Source: Apostichopus japonicus (taxonomy: Eukaryota > Echinodermata > Holothuroidea > Aspidochirotida > Stichopodidae). Taken from it: 64,000 nucleotides of DNA. Numbering within the stretch: the stretch's first letter is position 1; each line of letters begins with the position of its first letter. The notes beneath the pieces were generated by a model. That model was not told the origin of the DNA. It made no database searches and saw only the letters and a program-made list of their open reading frames with translations. Both the position numbers and the translations under genes were made by a program. The stretch spans positions 1,508,001 through 1,572,000 of the forward strand of contig NC_092582.1 of assembly GCF_037975245.1 (NCBI RefSeq). The letters are read 5' to 3'. Below, piece after piece: positions 23,601 through 33,491 of the stretch.

Positions 23601-25105
23601 GCTACAAAACGACCCCAACGTGTAACTAACCAACTAGGTAACTTAGTAAGCAACTTACGATTTTCCCAACTACCATTGAGTGTACTAAGACCTCCTGCCA
23701 CCATCTGAAAGGCTGTTTCACACTGACCCAAAAAGTCGCCAAATTTACGCAAAGCCAACCCATCATTTGGTTGAATTTTAGGCCACGCCTCTAGCTTACT
23801 TCTGAAGGCATCCATCACAACTATTGGATTACCATATCTCTCTTGGAGGAGGCTTCTAGCTTCCTCATAAGAACTATCTGTAGGGATGAGAAAATATCCT
23901 TCTAAAGCTTCCTTGGGAGAACCTGTCAAGTATCTTTTCAAATAGTAGATCTTTTCAGAAGGAGGTATACCTCTATTTTCTAACAAAGAGTCTAGAGTGC
24001 ACTTCCATCCTGGGTATTTCAGAGGATCCCCATCAAAGGTACCTGGTTCAGGCAAAGGAAGTCTGTTAAGATTCACTTGTTCTGACAACACCCTAGCAAA
24101 GGAGTCTACTTGAATATTGGAGTCAAATACACTAGGCATATGTGGCTTGGTTACTGGTACAGGAGTGACACCTACAGAAGATACAGATTTATGATGTCCT
24201 TCAGACAGAACAGGATTCCCAGTAATAGTTTCATAAGGTCCACTGCTTAACGATGTTTGACTTATGAGCTTTAATGGTAAGTGTGTGGGCTGAACATTAA
24301 AATGCGCCTTAGAATTTTCATAAGTATTGTCTACTGACCCTGAGTCTGGCAATGCAGCTGCTAAGTTTTCAGGTGACGAAGAAGGGTTAGAATGAGCATG
24401 CACATACTCTTTAGTGTATTTACTACTGTCATCTGGGAATCTATCAAGAGTTATAAATTCGTTCTCTACCTTTACCATTGCATCAATTTCAGCCTCTGCC
24501 ATTTCAAGCATTCTTCTCGTTTCTAACTTCTCTAGCTCTGCCTTCTGTTTTTCCAGCTCAGCTTTGTGTTTTTGCTCTTTATCTATATATTTCAGCTTAG
24601 CCTGTAAAGCTGCAGCTTTTGCTGCTGCATCGGCCTTCATAGAGGCAATTGACCTTGCTGACCTATTTGTAGATGCTTTAGAGCTTACAGTTCTACCATC
24701 ACTATCTCTAATAAATTCAGAGATCCTTTTGAGCAAGTTGTAGTGATCACGTTCAGTGTCCTCAAATAAATCATGTTTTGTACATGGCTTGTTATTTTTT
24801 AGCAATAAGTCATCCAAGTTTTTATATGCACTGCACAATTTGGACATAGCATTTTGTATGGAGTTACGTGCTTCCCTAAGCTGACTCAGTCCTCCATTTT
24901 CAGAAATCATACCCTCAATTATCCCGGCTTGACGCCGCCAAGCAGAAACTGCATCTCTAAATATCCTTCCCTTCTGTTCTATTTGCCACTGCAAACCCTT
25001 TTCGGTATGAGTTCTCTCACGAGTATAACCCAATGAAGCATCAATTGCTTCATTTTGAACTGATCCCTTGCTACTAGATTTCGTTAAGGGCTCGGTCATA
25101 CTCAT
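20660..25105 (-). CDS. BEL/Pao Gag-protease-RT-RNase H polyprotein (1481 aa)
   Basis: Retrotransposon polyprotein; its Gag packages the RNA and its enzymes copy it to DNA. Seen in order: a Lys/Glu/Ala-rich coiled coil (about residues 155-215); Gag region with FDGDPLKYPGWK (about 356), as in DUF1759; zinc-knuckle-like Cys/His clusters (572-636: CIMCQSEHDLDDC, CYGCLRQGHRSRFC, CKRCGRPHP); aspartic protease-like DUF1758 region with LDTQSDTTF (about 715); reverse transcriptase with DCSATFKG (about 1038), GDIEAMFYQF (1080) and catalytic YVDD (about 1161); RNase H with HFCDAS (about 1340), ending ADHASRGL. The ATG at 25105 lies about 550 bases after the 5' LTR. The frame ends at TAA just after LLGSNW, where the other frame continues as GPKFIRKVEPP. 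So the split from integrase is one frameshift, from a small deletion or, less likely, programmed. Confidence 0.95.
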   Translation of the reverse strand: MSMTEPLTKSSSKGSVQNEAIDASLGYTRERTHTEKGLQWQIEQKGRIFRDAVSAWRRQAGIIEGMISENGGLSQLREARNSIQNAMSKLCSAYKNLDDLLLKNNKPCTKHDLFEDTERDHYNLLKRISEFIRDSDGRTVSSKASTNRSARSIASMKADAAAKAAALQAKLKYIDKEQKHKAELEKQKAELEKLETRRMLEMAEAEIDAMVKVENEFITLDRFPDDSSKYTKEYVHAHSNPSSSPENLAAALPDSGSVDNTYENSKAHFNVQPTHLPLKLISQTSLSSGPYETITGNPVLSEGHHKSVSSVGVTPVPVTKPHMPSVFDSNIQVDSFARVLSEQVNLNRLPLPEPGTFDGDPLKYPGWKCTLDSLLENRGIPPSEKIYYLKRYLTGSPKEALEGYFLIPTDSSYEEARSLLQERYGNPIVVMDAFRSKLEAWPKIQPNDGLALRKFGDFLGQCETAFQMVAGGLSTLNGSWENRKLLTKLPSWLVTRWGRFVADWGVHQGRISFPPFSEFRLFIVREANIACNPVTSFQALKFCQSDARGKVGQSTQGARNFAIEGSELSKGNVNRCIMCQSEHDLDDCRQFLSKPMEGRKNYAKDNDLCYGCLRQGHRSRFCRKRITCKRCGRPHPTAFHGDFKPKSETQREQSGSISRNVSTTSVSVQTQPLEVQKGFNHMSGANKANMSSLILPVYISHKGNPNKEILTYAMLDTQSDTTFVTECVCEALGVKGTRTQLALSTMISQNHVVNSNRVDGLIVRGHDSSNVIPLPMSYTRYAIPVNRTHIPSPVIAQQWPYLKEIANNLMPVAECDIGLLIGYNCPKALVPRQVIPPVGDGPYAQRTDLGWGIVGMVDPDEVEICDHDFIGLSHLIVTCEVPTPSQLDDCREVHICFRTKVKEIMCPEQVARMMELEFNEGNFGQTSYSQEDVQFLSTLKEGVHIAEDGHYEMPLPLRSIAMNLPNNRSLAWHRLSKLQKRLEGDIVYARDYCAFMQDIISKGFAERVPVGELTSQNGNVNFIPHHGIYHPKKPGKIRVVFDCSATFKGVSLNDYLLTGPNLTNTFVGVLCRFRQESVAFMGDIEAMFYQFKVNKEQRDLLRFLWWQNGDFTSEPVEYRMTVHLFGAGSSPGCANFGLKQIASDYEKEFGPDVTHFIHQNFYVDDGLKSVSDANEAIDLISRTKDVLKKGGIRFHKIVSNSRIVMRSVPSEDQAGATKDLDLCLDPLPIERALGVQWCIESDVFQFKITLKDQPLTRRGILSTVSSVYDPLGFVSPVVLIGKQILQSLCNDHMAWDCPLPEELRATWENWRRNLCKLDELKFERCYKPVGFGKVVRVELHHFCDASTKGYGHCSYLRLQNGLNQVHCAFVMGKARVAPIKSITIPRLELTAAVLSVKISLLLRKELEYDNISEFFWTDSQVVLGYINNEARKFHVFVANRVQQIRNATDPSQWRHVKGSDNPADHASRGLTTEELLGSNWT

Positions 25106-25652
25106 AGTAAGTTATATCGTGTACAGCTTAATACATGTGGAGTTTTATACAATAAAAACTACTACACTCGTAACGTATGGTGAGACTTACAAAAAGACGT
25201 TAACGGCATTATACATGTGTTGAGCTAGTACGAAAATAAGTGGTTCGGTCTAGCTTACGCATCGCTAGGCCTGAGTAATACTGTACTAGTACTAGTAATA
25301 GTACTTACTAACGCATACACCTAAGTTACACTACAGAACCGCTCAACACTTAAAATCATATACACAAATTACGAGTATTAATGCAAGGACTTCACATTAT
25401 ATATAATACATAATCTTAGCTTGGCAGCTACTCCTTTAGCTTACACGACATCGTCAGCTCTCGTAAATGGCTCAAAGGGGGTAATTTGTTGAGATGTGGA
25501 TACTGCTGGGCTCGGGATGTATATCTGGACCAATGTTGTGTTCTGTCAGACTCAGACTACGTTGCAGTTGAAATTACCAGGGGTGCATACTTCTAATTAT
25601 CTGCTACTCTCTGCACAGGTGGCTAAACTTCTGATGTATAGAGAGTTTTCAC

Positions 25653-26217
25653 TGTAGCCGTGGTGGTGTAGAGGTAGATGTATAGAGTAAGGAGGACACT
25701 GAGGCTTCTACTGGATTACGCACTCGTCTATTTTAATCCGTGAAAACTACAAAAAATATATATATAAATTGTCTATAAACGTACAAATATATCACAAAGT
25801 AATCAGTAAATCGCAATCGTCACAAACATACAAGTAACACATAAATACGAGAAAATACAACGCAAACCTCAAAGACGCAACTCAAATAGATTCTACAAAA
25901 TATATATAAATTCTCTATAAACCGCAATAATTAAAACGTACCTCTTTGGTATCCTCTACTCTTATTCAAACGCAAATCAGTGACAAAGTCACACAGTATG
26001 GATATATTGCACAGGCTGCCACACCCTGGCACAAGTTACAGGTATAGTATTACAGTAGGTGTATGTACAGGTATAAGGTATAAGCTATCTGGTCACAACT
26101 GACTCTACTCAGCTCTGGAATGCAAGTGAGGTCCCTGGAACTCTCAATTGCACATGCAGGAATATCCAAACAGAGGGCATGACCTCACATACTGAATATT
26201 CATGAGGCACACTTACA
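25653..26217 (-). repeat. 5' LTR of the BEL/Pao element
   Basis: 565 bp. By eye it matches the other LTR at every base. In element orientation it begins TGTAAGTGTGCC and ends CCACGGCTACA. No clear TGG-type primer-binding site directly follows it (next bases in element orientation GTGAAAACTC), so the primer tRNA was not identified. Confidence 0.95.
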
Positions 26218-27000
26218 CTTATGCTGATGATACCAACCTGTTCTTTTCCAGTAATGACATTAATTTTCTATTGGATACTATACAGAATGAGTTTACATAT
26301 ATTCATGATTGGTTTTGTGCAAATAAATTGTCACTAAATGTTAAGAAAACTACCTCTATTGTGTTTAGTACACCTTCAAAGCACTTAAATCCTAACATAA
26401 ATAGTATCAGACTTTGCGGTGTTGATGTTATGCTGTCTAAGACTACTAAATTTCTTGGGGTTTATATAGATAATCATCTTTCTGGGAATAATCATATTCA
26501 GAATATTTGTATGAAAGTGTCTAAAGGCGCTGGAGTTCTTAATAGACTTTGCCAAATCATTCCCAGAAGCACATTGGTCACTTTGTATAATACACTCATA
26601 CTTCCGTATCTTACATATTGTAATGTTATTTGGGGCAGTACCCATGCCTCTAGAATTCAACCCCTTTACTTACTTCAAAAGAGAGCCATTCGTTATATTT
26701 GTAATGCGGATTACCTCCAGCATACAGCACCCCTGTTTATTACTCTTAAGGTCTTAGTATCTATGATATAAATCGTTACTATGTTGGTATTTTTATTTTC
26801 AATTGGTTACATGATAATGCTCCGTCGACTTTTCGCCATTATTTTCATTATGCATCTTGAGCTACTTGTTTAGATCCAACCAACTGTGTGAAAATGCCTT
26901 ATAATGCTCCTCCCCTTACCACCAGCGCCATTGTTGAATCCTACACTATACTTGGAAATAATACCACGAAATTATACACCACAAAATACACCAACAAATC
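26218..27000 (+). pseudogene. LINE reverse transcriptase, 3' half
   Basis: Directly after the LTR element the frame resumes with the catalytic motif YADDTNLFFSS, then NKLSLNVKKTTSIVF, KFLGVYIDNHLS, and TLILPYLTYCNVIWG, the standard order of the reverse-transcriptase thumb and C-terminal region. A frameshift near 26755 moves the reading (YDINRYYVGIF, NAPLFI-type text) and several stops follow, so the tail is degenerate. Together with 17505-18196 it is one LINE copy cut in two. Confidence 0.88.
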
Positions 27001-27902
27001 TCTTAAATCGACTGGAAAATAGGTTGATAGTCTCGTATCTTAGGAGGTGACCAGGGATTGGGGTCGCGTCACTCGGTGACCTCAAATAAAAGAGAATTTT
27101 TGGCATAGCTTTAATTTGTATTCCAACATATACTAATCTCTTATGGGAAATGACAAATACCCTTCAAATTTCGAGCACAAGTACGGTACCGGAAATAATA
27201 TATTTTTTAGCATTTATGTAATTTATCTTGAGAAAAGTATACATCAATGTTGAATTACACGACTAATCTCAACAAATCGAAGTTAATAAATGTCTTAATT
27301 AAAAGGATTTTTTGGTGACTGAAATTGATTGATTAGCAAAGTTTGAGATTCTTTTTCACACTTACGTCAAAATCATATTCTCGTAGCATTTTGAAAGTGA
27401 TGAAATTTGTGTAATGTAATGTAATGTAATGTAAATAAAATCTTATATAGAGCACTTCGCGCGATGCATCCATGCACTTTACAAATAATCTAGAAAATAC
27501 AATGCCATAAAACATTAAATAGAAAAAAAAACAGTAAATACATATACCATCTACAGAAATATACAGGAATATGAGATCGAAAAACTAATAAAAGTACTGG
27601 TGAAGCGTTAAGCAATAAAACAGAATGACTACAAAATGTACAATTTGAATGCTAAAAAGTGATAATTCCAATTGAAGTTAGAACCTAAAAACCAACACGA
27701 CAGAATAACATCAAATCTAAAAAAAATATCCTAGAAACCATCTCTGTATTGCTCTTGAAAGAGATGCGTTTTCAGGTGTGACTTGAAGGGGGTGAAGTTC
27801 GTGATGAAACAAATTCAGGTGCGGTGAGCGAGAGTGCTGTAGGGCCATAGTGCTTCTTGTTATTAGTGTTGCGCGGAACGAGAGTGAACGGCTTAGAGCG
27901 AA
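27001..27902. repeat. Probable interspersed repeat, left part
   Basis: 27001-27410 shows nothing clear. From 27413 four TGTAA repeats are followed by AAATCTTATATAGAGCACTTCGCGC, a form common at the ends of short interspersed repeats in aquatic invertebrates. Text to 27902 (containing GTGCTGTAGGGCC and CGCGGAACGAGAG) looks like a dispersed repeat rather than a gene. It is interrupted by the 27903-28423 element. Confidence 0.4.
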
Positions 27903-28423
27903 GGGCGTATGGAAAGCCATTTTAACATTTAATCGGGAATTTCAGATATCTTAAATTGTTTCTTATTGTAGATATCTAAAATTCTATTTCAGATATCTAA
28001 AATTAAATTCGAAATATCTTAAATTTAATTCCAGATATCTGAAATTCTATTCAGCGGTAATTTTCATCGGTAATTTTCAGATATCTGAAATTGAATTCAA
28101 GATATCTGTAATTGAATTCGAGATATCTGAAATTATATTTCAGATACCTGAAATTGAATTCGAGATATCTGAAATAGGATTGCAAATATCTTGAATTCAA
28201 TTTCAGATATCTCGAATTTAATTTCGGATATCTCGAATTCAATTTCGGATATCTGGAATTCAATTTCAGATATCTGAAATTCTCTGGTATTTCGAATATC
28301 TGAAATTGATTTTAAGATATCTGCAATTATTTGTAGATATCTAAAATAAATTGGAGATATCTGTAATTATTTCGAGATATCTGAAATTCCTTATTAAATG
28401 TTAAAACGGCTTTCCATACGTCC
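27903..28423. mobile_element. Inverted-repeat element with an AGATATCT interior, 521 bp
   Basis: The outer ends are inverted repeats of about 47 bp: left begins GGGCGTATGGAAAGCC, right ends GGCTTTCCATACGTCC, both leading through TTTTAACATTTAAT into AATTTCAGATATCT. Between them (about 27945-28390) some 18-20 units of 20-24 bp are each centred on the palindrome AGATATCT or a one-base variant, separated by AATT-rich linkers such as GAAATTGAATTC. Possible 3-bp duplication GAA at the flanks; not secure. No coding capacity. Superfamily unknown. Confidence 0.75.
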
Positions 28424-28935
28424 GAAGGACACATTTCACAAGTATCCTCCAGTCCTTAGTTGATTCACCTGCACTGGGTCTCGCGAAAATTGTTCAGTGT
28501 GTAGTCTACGTTGGTCTTCAGTAATATCACGTATACATGTCAGGACAGTTGCCTATGCATCCAATCAATAGTTTAATCGGGTCGTTGTATTTGTAATAAA
28601 ATGGCCACCGTGTTTTCGTTAAATTTTCGTACACTTGATCTCTGCAATAGGTCAAAATATTGGCAAATAGAACGGTATTGTGTGCTTATTTTCTACACAA
28701 TACTACTGAAAGTTTAACAGACCGACGAGATTGAACGCATAATGCGGCTTTACTATGACCAGAATACCTATAGAACAGTTTCACGAGCTGGTAACGGGGG
28801 CACAGTGTGGTACTTGTCTCCCTACATTGTTTAGCTAATATCACATGTGGTGTCTGTTCTATCGCATCTCGCTATCCCCTCGAACCAAGGATCATTGATC
28901 CTAACCCTTACCCCAGGATCACCCAGAATTACAGA
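28424..28935. other. No gene recognised
   Basis: The first bases may be the right-hand part of the repeat interrupted by the previous element. The rest has no supported feature. Confidence 0.4.
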
Positions 28936-29215
28936 GGGCGTTGTGGTCAAGTTGTTAAGGCAGTGGATTTGTTATCTAAGGATGACAGGTTCGAGCCCTG
29001 GCCAGATCACTGCGTTGTGTCCTTGGGCAAGGCACTTTATCTCCATTGCCTCTCTTCACCCAGGTGTGTAAATGGGAACTTGCAAGGTGACTTGTTAATA
29101 TAATTGCGAGTGCCGGTTTGTGGCTGCACCCTATGGGAAGTCCCCCAGGGGACAAGTGGCTGTGGTGCACTGTGGTGCCCAGGAGAGATTGTTTGAATCT
29201 AATTTAATTAAAACT
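28936..29215 (+). mobile_element. tRNA-derived SINE
   Basis: The 5' part resembles a tRNA with an A-box-like TGGTCAAGTTGTTAAGG (about 28944) and a near-perfect B box GGTTCGAGCCC (28988-28998), the internal RNA polymerase III promoter. Then follows a body with TGTCCTTGGGCAAGGCACTT and CACCCAGGTGTGTAAATGGG, a central block known from several metazoan SINE superfamilies. It ends AT-rich with an A run near 29221. SINEs encode no protein and depend on a LINE. The exact central-domain class is not assignable by eye. Confidence 0.8.
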
Positions 29216-31490
29216 TTCATAAAAAAAGTTGTTTAAAAGTCATTTGGGGTCATGAAAAGTGAAATCTTGCAAAAGCCTACTTCCTCCTGGGCATAGTGAT
29301 CAGCAAATGGGAAATTGGTATTCCAAGAATAATGTTTTGTACATGTGAGTTGTGAAATATACCTTTACAGCTCCTGAGTAGCAAAGTCAGGAATTTGTTT
29401 CAGTAGGTGAACACAGGAAAGTGAACCAACATTATTAAAGGGGAAACCTAACTATGTTCACCTCAGTAGTTTCTTATGTACATGTGTCAGTAGTTGGTAT
29501 TAACACAAGGATGCTAACCTTGGGTCTATTCTTCTCTTATGGGGGGAAGCAGGTGGGGTATTTTTTTTGGGGGGGGGGTGATTGGGATCACCTAGGTATA
29601 TGAGGGTATGATTCCCTTAGCCCCCATGCCACCCCCATGTAACAATACCACTGTCGCTAATATGATCTCACCTCAGTGGAGGTGAGTGATAATTGGAAGA
29701 AGTTATTTTGTATGTGAGGATGTAGAATCCAATAAATAGAGATTTCTTTACTTTGAATTGCACTCTTATTTCTGTTTCCTTGCTTCCTTATCCTAGCAGT
29801 TCTACAGAGATCCATGGAAATAAATGCAAAGTAAATGTAAAGATATATAAAGGCTAACTACTGTTTCTGAACGGTTGTTCTTGACCTCTGAGATGAAATA
29901 TCAATTCATTAGCCAACATATTAAGCTTAATACAAACATTATAACGGAATATCAAGTTGGATCTTTTTTTGGGAATTACTTGACATGTAAATGGGCTAAA
30001 TTACATGCAGTGTACTATCATTGTTGACACATTACATAACATTTTACTTGCAATAACGCTGCGTTAGAACAGGGTGTCAACCAACCCCATCCTCTCTCTT
30101 TTCGCCCCTCCCCAAGTGAAAGTCAGAACTGGGTCTCAAAACAAACTGGAAGTGATATCAGTACATCGACGCAAGAGAAATAGAACAACATCGAATGAAA
30201 AACATTACCATTTTTCAGGATCTGATTGCATTCACGAATTTCGATTTAAAAACACGTTGAATGGATATGGCTAACTTCACACTCTTCTGAACAACGAAGA
30301 CGACTGATTTCACGCCAATATCAAAATTATTTTATTTCAGCAGAGTACCAAAGGTCTAGGAACCGGCGAAAGGGTGTCACCCCCCCCCCTTCTTCCCAAC
30401 ATAAAGGTGAAGGAGATGCATTCCAATGTTTCCACATTGTAGAATAATACCTTCTGATGACAAGTACTTTGGGGTTCCGAGGGCTTCCCTCTCTGGGACC
30501 CTGTCTTTACTATAAGACTACCTCTCAGAATCAGGAATATATATACAAATTGGCTGCCTTTGATGGCTTGGACCCCTTCCCACACACGCAAACCTTTGTT
30601 TTTCTATCACTTTTCGAGACTTTGCTCATACAGTAACTCTAGTCAGTCACAACAAAGCTAGTTGGTATCGAAATCGATCTCCCCCTTGTCCCCTCCTCCC
30701 CGTCCCCCCCCCATTTACCCGGTGGTCTAACTGGGAAGTAATCTCCAGACTAAGGTTGTGCTCCTTAATCAACCTCTAGAGCAGAGCATAATGGCGTAAG
30801 CAGGACTATGTTCATATTATTGGAGGGAAAGCCGTTCTCCCTTACTAGTGGTTAATTATATTCAACATTTACATAAGAGAAAGAAATATGACCCAACCGG
30901 TAACTAAATAAAAATAATCGGTTACCCTACCCCACGATACACCATCTCCGTCACTTCAACTACAAGCATCATCACCATTTTGCCTACACCAACAGTCGTA
31001 GTCATTTGTTTTTCCTTTAGACAATTCTCTTATTTGATAGCCAAGAGCAGGAAAATGCCAAAGGGCGGATGAAAGGCAAGTGGAGTTGCCTAGTTAACGA
31101 AAATGAACTGCATGCATTCTTACCCAGCAGCAATTTCTATGCTATAACTGAATAATGAAATTAAGCGGGCGACTAGTTCATCCAAATGAATAACACAACT
31201 TGAAAATGTTTTATAACCATTGGTTACCTTGGAAGTAATGACTCTGACCCCGGAAGTAAGTCCGTGAGAGAATGTGTATGTGTGGGTGTATGTTTGTGTA
31301 TATAGATGTATATTTATCTCACATGTACAGTATGTAAATTGTTGCAATTGGGGTGTTTACCTTCTTTTTTTTACTTTCCTGTGCTTTATTTTTACTTATT
31401 TTTTACCATATTCTATTTATAACTTTAATATTTGTTTTTACTTTGTTTTAACTGTATTCTATTTATAACTTTAATATTTGATAATTTATG
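29216..31490. other. No gene recognised
   Basis: Long AT-rich stretch with G and C runs near 29565, 30380 and 30705. No domain-bearing open frame or convincing exon on either strand. Confidence 0.45.
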
Positions 31491-31565
31491 TGTTTTGCCG
31501 CAGGGAGACAAAATTTCCATATTTTTTTTCGACGAAATAAATATGTCTATCTATCTATCTATCTA
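31405..31565 (+). mobile_element. Probable retrotransposon 3' tail with (TCTA)n
   Basis: A 26-base phrase (TATTCTATTTATAACTTTAA and on) occurs twice, 46 bases apart (about 31409 and 31455). Then come CGCAGGGAGACAAAATTTCC, ACGAAATAAATATG and five TCTA repeats. An AATAAA-like signal followed by short tandem repeats is typical of CR1/L2-like LINE 3' ends. No protein remnant adjoins it. Confidence 0.5.
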
Positions 31566-31608
31566 AAAAAATAGGCCTACCCCAACTCGGGTTTAATATG
31601 GGGTTTTC

Positions 31609-31760
31609 CAAATACAGGGGCGTATCCAGGATTTTCTAATCCAGGGGGCGCGAAGTACTATCTAAGCGGAGCGCCACCATCGGTTGGCGCGCAGCGCACC
31701 AGAAAATTTCCGGTTTTGATACCCCCAGATCACCGGAAATGGCACTTCTCGGGCTTGAAA
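31609..31760 (-). mobile_element. hAT-type fragment
   Basis: It begins with a CAGGGGCGTATCCAGG-like end and carries, on the minus strand, the CGCTCCGCTTAGATAGT motif (31657-31700) seen in the complete hAT-type elements of this window. No matching right end or 8-bp duplication was found, so it is called a fragment. Confidence 0.55.
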
Positions 31761-32419
31761 TGACCAACCAGATGTACGCTTTTGCCTGAGAACCAAGAAT
31801 TTCCCAATAGCTTTTTTTTTTTCATCCATAACCTTTTTTAAGATTGTCACCAGTCACACATCATGTTCATGTTCATCGCATCTCCTGCGGATCATTGCTT
31901 TTTGTAGGTGATTCTACGTCGCGGCCCACAATGACCGTAAGCACCATTTTCAAGGTTTAAGCTCATTATTTGCTCAGAATTTAAAAATTCACAATTCTCG
32001 TGAATAAATTTACTTCAAAACATACCCATGAAGTTGCACAAAATTCCATCTATGGACAACCAATATATAAAAACCTCCTTCAACCCGTAACAGACCGGTC
32101 AAAATTGCACGAATAGAGGGAAGTATGATGAAGAATGGTGGTCAGGGAATTTTCGAACATTCAGACACAGTTAATTTAATTGGTGTACAGATATTAAACC
32201 TCTTATAACAGCTACTATAAAACTTCGTTGAAGGTAATGAAAATATACCAGATATTTCCGAAACCGAACACTACGCACATCTACAGTTTGGAGGCTGTTC
32301 ATCCCGGAACACCATTTTCATGCTCACTGATATGATGTGATATCTGCAGTTTGTTTAAAAATTCGAATCATTGAAATGAGACTGAAATAAAAAAAACTAT
32401 TATCTGTTTATTGTGCAAT

Positions 32420-32650
32420 GCTCCACCAGTGGAATAACGATGAGCCTGGGGGGGGGGCTCATGTCCCAAAGGGGCCCCCTATCAGGAGGCCTAGCAAGGG
32501 CGTCCGCAGAAATGTAGTACAAGGGGGGGTCAGTAGGTCATATAGGTGTAACACACTACTTAAAGCCGAGCGCCACCATCAGTTGGCGCGGAGCGTACGA
32601 CGATTTTTTTGCCAAATATACTCCTAGATCGTCGGAAAAGACACTTCCCG
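32420..32650 (-). mobile_element. hAT-type fragment
   Basis: G-run-rich segment with a diverged CGCTC...TTAAGTAGT motif on the minus strand (32555-32599) and CGTCGGAAAAGACACTTCCCG-like text similar to 31730. Left boundary possibly CCAGTGGAATAACG at 32427. Right boundary not found. Confidence 0.45.
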
Positions 32651-33371
32651 TTCAAGTTGCATTTACACATTGGTTATTTTGAGATCTCATGTCTTAGGAT
32701 TTTAACTTTCAATAATTTCAGTAATGCATTATGGGTCAGTATGCAATGAACATAACTAGAGAACTGTTGGCTGGGGGAAATCATTGAAATGTCAAATGCT
32801 TAACTTTTTTTTTTAATTTTCCAGGGGTGAGTAAGTGACCCCCCACCCCCCCCCTACTGTATGGAGTATAATGGAGACTACTGCACAAATACAGTTATCA
32901 AACCTAAGCATAGGGCCCATAGGAGTTGCGCCCCACATTCTTTTCATTTCGAAAGACACACTGTTTCAAGTTCATTACACACTGAAGGCTTCGATTCTCT
33001 ATCTGCCTTCAGTTTAGGGAAGATCTTGGGATTTTCATCCCTAGATATCGCTAGATATTGCTAGATGTTCATACAGTACAGTGCCGTTTGGATCTTTCGG
33101 GCCTGATCTTGGGAAATTGCAAAGTCGGGAGTAGTCACACTCCATGTAGGTCAGTGCACGACCTCCAGACGTCACTAATACACAACCCAATCACTTGTTA
33201 TCGATGAAGTGGCGTGTTGCCGGATTTTGTCAAGAGGTCTTGGTACTACGGGCGAAGGTCATTAACTAAGTTTCTTAACTCATCGGGCAGTGATGAGATG
33301 GATGGGGCGTAGGGTTGTGGGCGCGCGTTTTCATGCAGATGGGAACAATCTCAAGAAGTGGTGGGTGCGTC
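32651..33371. other. No gene recognised
   Basis: Non-coding by eye. C and T runs near 32810-32850. Confidence 0.45.
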
Positions 33372-33491
33372 CTTTTCTCTTTTTTTTCTCTCTCTCTTCT
33401 TTTTCTTTCCCTTCCTTCCTCTCCTTCCTCCTCTTTTCCCCCTCTTTCTTCCCTTTTTTCTTCTCTTTTTTTTACTCTCCTCTTTTTCTTA
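33372..33491. repeat. Polypyrimidine (CT/TTC) tract
   Basis: About 120 bases almost wholly C and T on the plus strand. It explains the Ser/Phe-rich and Lys/Glu-rich open frames there, which I do not call genes. Confidence 0.95.

Larger units (their letters stand above)
18192..26222 (-). mobile_element. BEL/Pao LTR retrotransposon with 5-bp target duplication
   Basis: Full-length element 18197-26217 (about 8.0 kb) on the minus strand, flanked by the 5-bp duplication CTTAT (18192-18196 and 26218-26222). LTRs of 565 bp each start and end TG...CA. Gag-protease-RT-RNase H and integrase frames lie between them. A 5-bp duplication and the DUF1759/DUF1758-type Gag-protease layout fit the BEL/Pao superfamily. 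It inserted into a LINE at the codons for the YADD motif. Confidence 0.95.

Noticed and set aside
20660-26217. An exogenous retrovirus with an envelope gene
   Set aside because: Domain order and protease/Gag types are BEL/Pao; only about 200 non-coding bases lie between integrase and the 3' LTR, so there is no envelope frame.
28936-29010. A functional tRNA gene
   Set aside because: A and B boxes are present, but no tRNA cloverleaf closes, and the sequence continues into a SINE body with an AT-rich tail.
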